From Spirochaetaceae bacterium (GTDB lineage: Bacteria; Spirochaetota; Spirochaetia; Treponematales; Breznakiellaceae), in NCBI GenBank assembly GCA_031257995.1, contig JAIRNN010000194.1:1-8046 (forward strand): a DNA stretch of 8,046 nucleotides, written 5' to 3'. The position numbers and the translations under genes are program-made. The notes below the pieces were generated by a model. That model worked only from the letters and a program-made list of their open reading frames with translations, ran no database searches and was not told the origin of the DNA. Position 1 is the stretch's first letter. Every line of letters starts with the position of its first letter. Below are positions 1-6,021 of this stretch, one piece after another.

Positions 1-5
1 ACAAA

Positions 6-29
6 CGTGATTTTTTATCTTTTTTCACG
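6..29. repeat. T-rich inverted repeat upstream of transposase-like gene
   Basis: CGTGA at 6-10 pairs with TCACG at 25-29 around a T-rich loop, and a near-direct repeat (CGTGATTTTTT then CACGATTTTTT) overlaps it. It could be the terminator of an upstream gene or a terminal hairpin of the IS200/RAYT-type unit. I see no clear promoter for the gene at 94: TATATA at 72-77 resembles a -10 box but has no matching -35. Confidence 0.3.
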
Positions 30-93
30 ATTTTTTCCGTCAAACTAAAGCAAAACCGCCACTCAGTGTCTTATATAGTACGGAGGTTTTTAT

Positions 94-601
94 ATGAATA
101 AACCGCGAAAGTTACAACAAAACGTCTGGTACAAAGTGGAGACAGAGATCAATATCGGCGAGCCGCTGTTCAAGCTGCCGTGGACGAAAGTACTGCTCTA
201 CCGCGTCCTCCGCGAGATCAAGAAGCGTTACCCATTCGAGATGCGCGGGCTCAGGCTTGAGGGGGCGCGGCTCACGTTTTACATCAAGCCCAAAGACGGC
301 TTTATGCTGCCGCTGATAATGCAGCTGCTGAAACAAACGTTTTCCCTGCGGTTCAACATAATCGCGGGACGGACGGGGCACGTTTGGGGGGGAGCGGTAC
401 GAGTCGGAGATCTTGGACGGGGAGCCGCCAGAGTGGGCGGAAGAGGCGGACTGGGCGGCGATAGACAAGTCGGCAAACACGCCAATACCGGGGGCGGCGG
501 CCTACATCTTGAGTTGGGACAGCCTTAGGTCGCCCGGGATGACGATAACGACCCGGTTTTCGGCCCGAAACGCCGCCAAACCCGCGTCTCCGCCCGGCTA
601 A
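94..601 (+). pseudogene. RAYT/IS200-like transposase-family gene, frameshifted
   Basis: The start ATG has a good ribosome binding site (CGGAGG at 81-86, 7 nt spacing). Residues 1-98 resemble the REP-associated tyrosine transposase (Y1) fold: a VWYKVETE opening strand, PLF, FEMRGLRLEGA, a LKQTFSLRFN helix, then GRTGHVW. At the run of seven G (386-392) the frame goes wrong. Dropping one G gives WGERYESEILDGEPPEW, which continues in the second frame to TAA at 599-601 and ends ASPPG. The product would then be about 168 residues. The uncorrected frame instead runs through Gly/Arg-rich nonsense to a stop at 526-528. The catalytic HUH pair of this superfamily aligns with non-His residues and the active Tyr seems absent, so it may be a non-transposing relative even when intact. 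The cause may be a real mutation, slippage or a sequencing error. The family call is from pattern recognition. Confidence 0.6.
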
Positions 602-646
602 CCGCCCGCTTTACGGCCAAAAGGGGTTACAGACAGCCTCAATCAC

Positions 647-682
647 GTGGGCCACAGATGGCCGCAAGAGAGGTCTGCCCAC
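647..682. repeat. Hairpin downstream of transposase-like gene
   Basis: GTGGGC plus AGA (647-658, with a 3-nt bulge) pairs with TCTGCCCAC (674-682). It lies about 45 bases past the stop of the transposase-like gene. It could be the right-end hairpin of an IS200/RAYT-type unit or a terminator, although no T-run follows. I see nothing else that can be supported between 602 and 746. Confidence 0.3.
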
Positions 683-746
683 ACCGCAACATAGGCTTTG
701 AACTCGGAATTGCTGTCAGTAAGTTGCAACTTCTTGCTCAGAAAAA

Positions 747-1059
747 CCGAATGCCGCGAAAATAGCAGTATGGGCGCAGGGAAAAGTTAGTGAACCAGGA
801 GATGCCGCTTTATTGAAAGAAAATACCTTGGCCCTTGATCCGGAAGAAACAGCGGCCATTGCGCTTTATTGGGAAAATCAGCGGATATTTTACTCATTGA
901 TGAACGTAAAGGAAGGACAATAGTAGTCCGGAACGATATAAAAATAATAGGTGTTGTCGGTAGAGTCTGTTTCAAAACACGAGCGAGTTTTGAAACAGCT
1001 TCGGAATATTGCTTGCGGCAAAAAACAGGGCCCTGATTAGCCGGGTTAAGCCGTTTTGA
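747..1059 (+). pseudogene. Degraded DUF3368 PIN-domain (VapC-like) toxin gene
   Basis: Three pieces in three frames join into one C-terminal PIN/DUF3368 sequence. Piece 1 (747-881) reads from PNAAKIAVWAQGK through LALDPEETAAIALYWENQ. Piece 2 (881-961) reads ADILLIDERKGRTIVVRNDI then KIIGVVG. Piece 3 (1006-1059) reads ILLAAKNRALISRVKPF and stop. The family pattern is GEAxAIALA, then a D/E-rich LLIDExxGR, then GxxGxLLxAKxxGLI, and all three blocks are visible. Pieces 1 and 2 join if one base is restored near 881. Pieces 2 and 3 join exactly if 961-1004 is removed (see the palindromic element). The N-terminus with its first catalytic Asp, and the usual small antitoxin gene upstream, are not recognisable. 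Such proteins are ribonuclease toxins or PIN nucleases; this copy must be dead. Confidence 0.65.
961..1004. repeat. Palindromic insertion element, about 40 bp, with 4-bp duplication
   Basis: The core is a perfect 12-bp inverted repeat: CTGTTTCAAAAC at 967-978, an 8-nt loop ACGAGCGA, and GTTTTGAAACAG at 987-998. TCGG occurs just before it (957-960) and at its end (1001-1004), as a target duplication would. Removing 961-1004 restores the reading frame of the PIN pseudogene exactly (G-V-V-G-I-L-L-A-A-K), so the insertion is directly visible. A related copy in the opposite orientation lies at 3589-3610. Confidence 0.7.
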
Positions 1060-1087
1060 GTAGAAGCGCCATATCACACGCCTTCCC

Positions 1088-1163
1088 TCCCCCGTGGGGA
1101 TACCGCCGCTCGCTCCCCTTGCCCCCTTCTCCAAGAAAAGCCCCTGTGGGGCTCTTCGGAGCC
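1088..1163 (+). other. GC-rich hairpin cluster upstream of the Rel gene
   Basis: Three short hairpins can form: TCCCC-CGT-GGGGA (1088-1100), AGCCCC-TGT-GGGGCT (1139-1153), and GGCTC-TTCG-GAGCC with a stable UUCG-type loop (1150-1163). The last two share GGCT and exclude each other. Translated in the Rel frame, this stretch gives Pro/Arg-rich sequence unlike any Rel N-terminus, so it is more likely leader or repeat DNA than coding. No T-run follows, so a classic attenuator is not shown. Confidence 0.35.
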
Positions 1164-1184
1164 GGGAGGCTAGCCTATTTCCGT

Positions 1185-2930
1185 TTGTTTGCGCATACTG
1201 AGGGGGTGGAAAAAGAAAAGTATGACGATGCGGTTTCCCTTACGAGGGCGCCGGCGTTTGGGGTGGCAGATATTCTTTCTACGTTGGGGCTGGACGCGGA
1301 CTGTGTGGCGGCGGGACTGCTCTGTAGGACGGCGTTTACCGGAGCGCAACTCTCGGGCTTGAAAGAAAAGTTGGGCGAGGGGGTCTATGCGCTGACGCTG
1401 GGCGCGTCGCGGGTGGCTTCACTTTCGTCAACAGACAAGACGATCTCGGATGCGGAGCATATCCGCAAGATGTTGTTCGCTATGGTGAACGATATTCGGG
1501 TGATCTTTATCAAGCTGGCCGACAAGCTGGATTCGCTACGGACATTGGACAACGAAAAGGCCCCGCGCCGCTTGGTGAGGCTGGCCGCCCAGGAATGTCT
1601 CGATATTTACGCGCCGCTCGCCGACCGCCTCGGTATCCAGCAGATGAAGGACGAGCTTGAGGATCTTGCGCTCAAGCACTTGAACCCTGACGCTTTCCTG
1701 CAAATAAAAGAGATTGTCGCGGTGAAAAAGGACCAGCGGGAGGCGTTTCTTTCCGGCATCAAGGACAGGGTACTGCGCGAGGCGGGAAAGTCGGGGATTA
1801 CGGCCGAGGGGTATTCGCGGGCCAAACATTTCTATTCGATTTACCAGAAGATGCGAAAGCGCGGCAAAGCGGGCGACGAACTCTTTGACCTTTTGGGGAT
1901 CCGCCTCATCTGCCGCAATGTCGAGCATTGTTACACCTTGTTGGGGATCTGCCATCGGCTTTGGAAACCGATTGACGGCCGGTTCAAGGACTATATCGCG
2001 ATGCCGAAGAGCAACGGCTACCGGAGTCTCCATACCACGGTGATGGCAGCGGGTAACCTGTTGGAGATTCAGATACGCACCGCTGAAATGCACGAGACGG
2101 CGGAATTCGGGGTGGCTTCGCACTGGCTGTATAAGAAGGGGACGACTGCCGAGGTGGTGCGTATCGAGGATCTTTCTATTATCAACCGCCTGAAAGAGTG
2201 GAACATGCAGCGGGTGGAGAACGAGGAACGTATCGGACGAAGCGGTACCAAAGGCAGTGCCGAAAATGACAAGGGAGAAAACGACGGCGGGGAAGCAGAT
2301 TTTCTGGCTGAGATAAAGAAGGAACTGTTAAAGGACTCGATCTTTGTGTTTACGCCGATGGGCAAGGTCATCGAACTGCCGCAAAACGCCACGGCGATTG
2401 ACTTTGCCTACGCGATTCATTCGGATATTGGCAATCATTGCAGTATGGCGAAGGCGAACGGCAAGGCGGTGCCCTTGAGCGCGCCGCTGCAAAACACGCA
2501 GGTTGTCGAGATTCAAGCCGCGCCCGCCGCGCATCCCAACCGCAACTGGCTTCCTCTCGTGAAAACGTCCAAGGCGCGGAACAAGATTCGGGCGTGGCTC
2601 TCCCAGAATGACGACTTTGCTGTTCCTGAAACACCCAAAGAACACACCGAGAGGCCGCGCCCCCAGCCCAAGAAGAAGGCCGAGCCGGACACACGCCCCC
2701 TCCTCACCGTGCGCGTTGCCGATGAGAAGAATATGCTGGTACGTTTTGCCAAATGCTGCGCTCCCAAGCCGCCCCAGGCGATTGTCGGGTTTGTGTCTCG
2801 CGGCCGGGGCATCATCATTCACCGGGCCGAATGCAAGAGCCTCTTGCACATCGCCGACTTCGAGGAACGGCGCATTGATGCGGAATGGGATGAGGACGCA
2901 GGGGAGGCGCGAGGCAACAAGAAAACATAG
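1185..2930 (+). CDS. relA: RelA/SpoT-family (p)ppGpp synthetase with degenerate HD domain
   Basis: Cytosolic alarmone enzyme that transfers pyrophosphate from ATP to GDP/GTP in the stringent response. Counting from TTG 1185 (581 residues), the N-terminal HD-like region covers ~1-120. Its hydrolase signature is gone: GLLHD reads GLLCR at 47-48, the earlier His is absent, and only the late Asp (LADK, ~113) remains. The synthetase domain (~205-310) has SRAKHFYSI (R212), FDLLGIR (D235), SNGYRSLH (Y279) and LEIQIRT (E294), so it looks active. A TGS domain follows (~384-445). A Cys segment with AKCC (524-525) and HRAEC (550) comes next, and no ACT domain follows. The start is uncertain. The frame is open back to TTG 1056, but homology begins near FAHTEG (1188). 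GGGAGG at 1164-1169 sits 15 nt before TTG 1185, and GTG 1206 is another choice. The 5' end may have been lost to repeat DNA. It is flanked by non-coding DNA on both sides. Confidence 0.85.
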   Translation: MFAHTEGVEKEKYDDAVSLTRAPAFGVADILSTLGLDADCVAAGLLCRTAFTGAQLSGLKEKLGEGVYALTLGASRVASLSSTDKTISDAEHIRKMLFAMVNDIRVIFIKLADKLDSLRTLDNEKAPRRLVRLAAQECLDIYAPLADRLGIQQMKDELEDLALKHLNPDAFLQIKEIVAVKKDQREAFLSGIKDRVLREAGKSGITAEGYSRAKHFYSIYQKMRKRGKAGDELFDLLGIRLICRNVEHCYTLLGICHRLWKPIDGRFKDYIAMPKSNGYRSLHTTVMAAGNLLEIQIRTAEMHETAEFGVASHWLYKKGTTAEVVRIEDLSIINRLKEWNMQRVENEERIGRSGTKGSAENDKGENDGGEADFLAEIKKELLKDSIFVFTPMGKVIELPQNATAIDFAYAIHSDIGNHCSMAKANGKAVPLSAPLQNTQVVEIQAAPAAHPNRNWLPLVKTSKARNKIRAWLSQNDDFAVPETPKEHTERPRPQPKKKAEPDTRPLLTVRVADEKNMLVRFAKCCAPKPPQAIVGFVSRGRGIIIHRAECKSLLHIADFEERRIDAEWDEDAGEARGNKKT

Positions 2931-2933
2931 GGC

Positions 2934-2967
2934 AGGGGAAGCCGCGGCAACATCGTTGTCGGCCCCT
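2934..2967 (+). terminator. Possible terminator hairpin after the Rel gene
   Basis: AGGGG (2934-2938) pairs with CCCCT (2963-2967), and inside it GCCG and CAAC pair with GTTG and CGGC, with small bulges. It starts 4 bases after the Rel stop codon. No T-run follows, so it is at best an atypical terminator. Confidence 0.35.
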
Positions 2968-3097
2968 CGCTCCTTCACCGTTCCTTTTGTCCCGCCGGGA
3001 GGATTCCCGCCGTTTCGCCCTTCTGTCGCTATTCCACATCAGGGGACATGCCTATTGCGGTTCCTTTGAGGGTATAATCATTGCGTTGCAGCATAAA

Positions 3098-3162
3098 ATG
3101 AACACAGATGAAGAGGATTTGGCGATGAAAAATCTGTGTGCATCCGTCTCATCTGTGTTCAT
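3098..3162. repeat. Interspersed inverted repeat of the ATCTGTGTTCATCTGTGG type
   Basis: ATGAACACAGATGA at 3098-3111 and TCATCTGTGTTCAT at 3149-3162 are perfect 14-bp inverted repeats. A third partial copy, AATCTGTGTGCAT (3131-3143), lies between them. The motif is one I recall as scattered in many bacterial genomes. The short frame across it (MNTDEEDL to VFICG) is very likely not a gene. Confidence 0.6.
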
Positions 3163-3238
3163 CTGTGGTTAATCGTGATGAAGGCTGTGATTAAGGCCGG
3201 GGGCCGGGCGTAAGTATGCGGCCAGCCCCCGAGCAGGG

Positions 3239-3284
3239 GCCAGCATGGAATCCGAATGGCGGCCAGGCTGGAATCCGAACGGTG
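3239..3284. repeat. Two-copy tandem repeat, 23-bp unit
   Basis: Units at 3239-3261 and 3262-3284 share GCCAG, then TGGAATCCGAA, with four mismatches in 23 positions. Function unknown. It directly follows a G/C-rich stretch (3196-3239) with GGGGGC/GCCCCC pairing potential. Confidence 0.6.
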
Positions 3285-3296
3285 TTCATATATTTT

Positions 3297-3318
3297 GTAT
3301 GGGTCATTTTGACCATAC
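3297..3318. repeat. Hairpin in the intergenic region
   Basis: GTATGGGTCA (3297-3306) pairs with TGACCATAC (3310-3318) around TTT, with one bulged G. It could be an operator or a terminator-like hairpin. No regulator is encoded nearby to link it to. Confidence 0.35.
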
Positions 3319-3359
3319 TACAGGTTGTATGGGTGGGTAATGAATGTGCGACATTGGGT

Positions 3360-3451
3360 GCCCCGCAGGGGCGTTGCGGGATGGGGGGCGAGATGTCTAT
3401 GGCACCGGGTGTCTACGGCACATTTGGAGGGGATAGGGGACGAGCCCCTCC
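3360..3451. repeat. Cluster of hairpins and a 12-bp direct repeat
   Basis: GCCCC-GCA-GGGGC forms a hairpin at 3360-3372. TGTCTATGGCAC (3394-3405) recurs as TGTCTACGGCAC (3410-3421) with one mismatch. GGAGGGG (3426-3432) pairs with CCCCTCC (3445-3451) over a 12-nt loop. Overlapping short frames in this stretch (3216-3534) look like translated repeat DNA, with no homology that I recognise and no convincing ribosome site. Confidence 0.4.
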
Positions 3452-3588
3452 GGGGAATAAAAACGTATGCGGTTGAGTTGCCGTTAACCCTTGTGATGGC
3501 GAATGGAAAACATGACAAAAACGTAGTTTTATAACTTTTTTACACAATTTCGTAGGATAGGAGACAACGAAATGCCGGCTACAGCCTG

Positions 3589-3610
3589 TCAAAACGCGCT
3601 CATGTTTTGA
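3589..3610. repeat. Second copy of the TTTCAAAAC/GTTTTGA palindrome, inverted
   Basis: TCAAAAC (3589-3595), an 8-nt loop GCGCTCAT, then GTTTTGA (3604-3610). Read on the minus strand it gives TTTCAAAAC-ATGAGCGC-GTTTTGA, closely matching the element at 967-998 (loop ACGAGCGA). The centre lies about 80 bases before the expected transcription start of the operon. That is also where a sigma-54 enhancer site could be, so either a mobile repeat or an activator site is possible. Confidence 0.5.
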
Positions 3611-3652
3611 AATAATTTCAAATATCTTCAAATTAAACCAAAGATGTGCCTT

Positions 3653-3669
3653 TTGGCACGATCTTTGCT
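3653..3669 (+). promoter_or_regulatory. Sigma-54 (RpoN) -24/-12 promoter of the symporter operon
   Basis: TTGGCACGATCTTTGCT matches the sigma-54 consensus YTGGCACGRNNNTTGCW at every position, with GG (3655-3656) and GC (3667-3668) separated by the required 10 bases. The start of transcription should be near 3680, about 34 bases before the symporter ATG. Sigma-54 promoters need an enhancer-binding ATPase, and none is encoded in the window. A palindrome at 3589-3610 is one possible upstream site. Confidence 0.85.
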
Positions 3670-3713
3670 AAATAATCCTCATATCTCAATTCTGCCATAA
3701 AAAGGAGGTTTAT

Positions 3714-5228
3714 ATGCAGATGACACTCACCTTCATAGGTGTCGCGGTATTCATCATAATATGTTGGCGTCTGGCATTTTTTTACAACCGGAGGACAAAA
3801 AACATTGACGACTTTCTGGTCTCGGGCCGGGCGGTAGGGTTCTGGGTGCTTATCGGTTCCTACATCGGCGGCGCTATTGGTGGTTCATCCATCGCCGGTT
3901 TCACCGGCTACGGCTGGTCTACGGGTATGCTGAACTTTTTTGCCATATTCCCGGCCAGCGTCATACTGTTTTTGTTTATCCTGTTTTTCTCAAAGCGGCT
4001 TTCTATCCTCGGCGCGAAATACCATTTGGTTTCCATTCCCGATTTCTTGGCAGTCCGTTTTGGCGATGCCATCAGGGTTCCCTCAGTCCTTTTTGTTTTC
4101 TTTAGGATGGGCTTCATCGTGGGTCTCCAAATCATGTCGCTGGGGCTTATTTTTGTTACCGGCTTTGGGGTTACTCTGCCGATAGGGATGCTTATCGGCG
4201 GGATTCTCTTGATTGGCTATGTCGCGATCGGCGGAATGATGGCCTCGATCATCGTAGAGTGGTTCCAGTCCCTGTTGCAAAGTATCGTTATTGTGGCGGT
4301 AGCGTTGACCGCGATGTTCATCGTGGGAAAGGGTAATATTTTCGCCGCGTTCGATGCTGCGAAATCGGTGATGGCGGGCAAGCCCAATTTCTCTTTCAGC
4401 CCCTTTGATCTCCCTGTGAACCAAATTGTCAACTACGCCATCTGTATGGGGCTCTATTACTTGGGCGACCAGTGGTGTTTCCAGCGGGTTTTCGTGGCGG
4501 CCAAACCGGACGTGGCCTTCAAGTCCCTTACCTTGGGAAGCGTTTTGGGAGCGGGCTTTGGGTTTCTGCCCTTCCTCGCCGGCATCATGCTCAGAGCCGG
4601 GGCGGAAATGGGCGTTATCCCCATCCCCCTTGATACCCGGGGCGACAACGTTTTCTTTTATTATGTCATCAACGTTCTGCCGGCGGGGGCTACGGTATTC
4701 TTTCTGGTCGCCTTCATGGCGGCGGTGATGTCCTGCGGTTCGGCTTTCCTCATGGGCGGTTCCCCGCTGGTGGTCCGCGATGTTTACCAGAGTTTTATCA
4801 ACAAAAACGCCACCCAAAAGCAGTTGGTCAGGGTGGGAAGAATAGGGATACTGATTGTCGCCGCTTTTGGCGTGATCGGCGCCTTTGCCATTCCGAATCT
4901 GGTGATACTCTTCAATATGGGTAACGTGTTTACCGCCTGCGGGGTGTTGGTTCCCGTGCTGGCCTGTTTTTTCTGGAAGCGGGCAACTTCCCGCGGCGGT
5001 ATCATGGCCTGCTGGATTGGCGGCTTTACGGGTCTTTTCGGCTGTATCTGGTCGCTCAACAACGGAGGTTCCTATATGTTGCTTCCCAACGGGTTCCCCA
5101 TCGTGTTGATGGGCCTCATAGCTTCGCTGGCCGCGCTTATCGTATTCAGCCTGACCCAGAAGGCCCAGCCGGACGAGATTTCCCACAGGACGCTCTATTC
5201 GAAGCTCTTAACAACGGACAAAGGATAA
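3714..5228 (+). CDS. Sodium/solute symporter (SSS family)
   Basis: Inner-membrane carrier of 504 residues, a typical length for this LeuT-fold family, which couples solute uptake to sodium entry. The sequence is a series of about 12-13 hydrophobic spans. Family features include NIDDFLVSGR followed by the glycine-rich GGAIGGSSIAGFTGYGWSTG early in the protein, then LVSIPDFLAVRFG. In the second half, AAVMSCGSAFLMGGSPLVVRDVYQ is the equivalent of the usual ST-x-DS sodium-site helix; the Cys-Gly in it is a little unusual. The start ATG has GGAGG at 3704-3708 (5 nt spacing). It is first in the operon behind the sigma-54 promoter. Its TAA stop runs straight into the ribosome site of the next small gene. 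The substrate cannot be read from the sequence; the hydrolases downstream suggest an amide, a blocked amino acid or a similar organic anion. Confidence 0.9.
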   Translation: MQMTLTFIGVAVFIIICWRLAFFYNRRTKNIDDFLVSGRAVGFWVLIGSYIGGAIGGSSIAGFTGYGWSTGMLNFFAIFPASVILFLFILFFSKRLSILGAKYHLVSIPDFLAVRFGDAIRVPSVLFVFFRMGFIVGLQIMSLGLIFVTGFGVTLPIGMLIGGILLIGYVAIGGMMASIIVEWFQSLLQSIVIVAVALTAMFIVGKGNIFAAFDAAKSVMAGKPNFSFSPFDLPVNQIVNYAICMGLYYLGDQWCFQRVFVAAKPDVAFKSLTLGSVLGAGFGFLPFLAGIMLRAGAEMGVIPIPLDTRGDNVFFYYVINVLPAGATVFFLVAFMAAVMSCGSAFLMGGSPLVVRDVYQSFINKNATQKQLVRVGRIGILIVAAFGVIGAFAIPNLVILFNMGNVFTACGVLVPVLACFFWKRATSRGGIMACWIGGFTGLFGCIWSLNNGGSYMLLPNGFPIVLMGLIASLAALIVFSLTQKAQPDEISHRTLYSKLLTTDKG

Positions 5229-5241
5229 AGGAGGTTGCGTG

Positions 5242-5370
5242 ATGTTTCAGGTAATAATGACGATTGCGATCATATCCGCAATAGGGACAATCATTCTGGT
5301 CGGCATAAAGGGGGCGATAGAACTCTACGCTCCCATAAAAGCGCAAAAGGAAAGCAAGGAAAAGCGGTGA
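5242..5370 (+). CDS. 42-residue single-span membrane protein, probable symporter partner
   Basis: This small gene is easily missed because a longer frame overlaps it. AAAGGAGG (5227-5234), which overlaps the symporter stop, sits 7 nt before ATG 5242; GTG 5239 is in the same frame. The protein starts MFQVIMTIAIISAIGTIILV, one hydrophobic span (~residues 2-22), and ends in a charged tail rich in Lys and Glu (AQKESKEKR). Its stop overlaps the next start (GTGA, 5367-5370), so the two genes are probably translationally coupled. Small membrane partners are known for some sodium/solute symporters (YhdT with PanF, YjcH with ActP, and very small accessory proteins). A role in assembly or stability of this carrier is inferred from position and shape, not from sequence similarity. 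Confidence 0.75.
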   Translation: MFQVIMTIAIISAIGTIILVGIKGAIELYAPIKAQKESKEKR

Positions 5371-5945
5371 AAACCATTGAAACGAGGGGAGTTACCATAT
5401 TTAAGCCCTGCTATACCGAGGAGGGCGCCAAATATTCGGTAGAGTACGCGAGAAAAATATTGGGAAAGGGGCTCAAGGAAACCGGTATCAAGTGGATTTC
5501 ATCGGTACCGGTGTTCATTCCTTTTTGGATCGTTCAGATAGAGATGACCCTTAGGGATCTGCGAAAGGGACTGGTCGCAAAGGTGTACCAGTCGATGGTG
5601 AACGGTATTACCGGCAGGGCTTCGATGATGGCGGGGAGCTTTTCCTTTCAGACGCTTACGGTTACGGGTATCATCATGGACGACGAACACGGGCCGTCTA
5701 AGATTGATGAGGAGGCCCGCCTGTCCGTGCTGGCGGCCACCCAAAAGCTGATCAATCCGCCGCCCTGCCGGATATTACCCGGCACGGAACTGGTTTACTA
5801 TCCTATGGCACTGGCGCGTTGCGGGGTTAAGAAAAAGGAGGAACTGCGGATGTTCGATTATGTGCGCGGGGGTCTGGACAAATGGTTCCTGAGTTATCTG
5901 CGCTACAAAGAGGCCGCCGATGCAAAAAAAGGGTTCCGGAAATAA
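5367..5945 (+). CDS. Conserved-looking protein of unknown function, 192 residues
   Basis: I do not recognise the family. The GTG start at 5367 is chosen because AAGGA (5356-5360) lies 6 nt upstream and the frame then overlaps the preceding small gene by only 4 bases. A start at 5235 in the same frame would run through that gene. No signal peptide is visible. A hydrophobic core (residues 47-60, PVFIPFWIVQIEMT) is followed by a charged stretch and NGITGR (79-84). The second half has a similar layout: TELVYYPMALARCGV (140-154) after an ARLSVLAATQKL helix. A weak internal duplication of a P-F/Y-W-type strand unit is therefore possible. Cysteines are at 15, 134 and 152. Its place between the symporter unit and the amidohydrolase suggests a role tied to the transported compound. 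Probably cytosolic or membrane-associated. Confidence 0.75.
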   Translation: MKTIETRGVTIFKPCYTEEGAKYSVEYARKILGKGLKETGIKWISSVPVFIPFWIVQIEMTLRDLRKGLVAKVYQSMVNGITGRASMMAGSFSFQTLTVTGIIMDDEHGPSKIDEEARLSVLAATQKLINPPPCRILPGTELVYYPMALARCGVKKKEELRMFDYVRGGLDKWFLSYLRYKEAADAKKGFRK

Positions 5946-5983
5946 TCCAAACCCTCTTTCCGGTATCGGCGCGGCGATACCGG
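5936..5983 (+). other. Two mutually exclusive hairpins between operon genes
   Basis: A perfect 9-bp inverted repeat, CCGGTATCG (5960-5968) and CGATACCGG (5975-5983), has a 6-nt loop. An alternative pairs CCGGAAA (5936-5942) with TTTCCGG (5957-5963) and would compete for the same bases. No T-run follows. It may set mRNA stability or expression of the amidohydrolase relative to the upstream genes. Confidence 0.45.
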
Positions 5984-6021
5984 CCTGTCTGCGGGCCAGA
6001 AAACCCTTGATGGAGGAAGTG

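Noticed and set aside
1056..1184. N-terminal extension of the Rel frame from TTG 1056
   Set aside because: The TTG overlaps the end of the PIN pseudogene, there is no ribosome site, and the translation is Pro/Arg-rich with no Rel likeness. It was not used as the start, though it cannot be excluded.
3098..3284. CRISPR array
   Set aside because: The repeats are two-copy or inverted, with no regular spacers and no cas genes.
2987..3534. Short frames of 60-86 residues between the Rel and symporter genes
   Set aside because: They overlap repeats in several frames, lack good ribosome sites and match no family I know.
3572..3610. 12-residue frame (MPATACQNALMF) as a leader peptide
   Set aside because: GGAG lies upstream, but the frame lies before the sigma-54 promoter and spans the palindromic repeat, so it would not be on the operon mRNA.
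4083..5186. Long minus-strand open frame of 367 residues
   Set aside because: It is the antisense of the symporter gene; its composition is His/Asp/Gly-rich with no recognisable domains.
5235..5366. Upstream extension of the 192-residue protein
   Set aside because: It runs through the whole 42-residue membrane protein gene and gives an Asp/Arg/His-rich translation. GTG 5367 has a ribosome site and the usual 4-base overlap.
5920..6021. Extension of the amidohydrolase start
   Set aside because: It overlaps the preceding gene, includes the hairpins at 5936-5983 and has no family likeness. ATG 6022 has GGAGG at the right distance.
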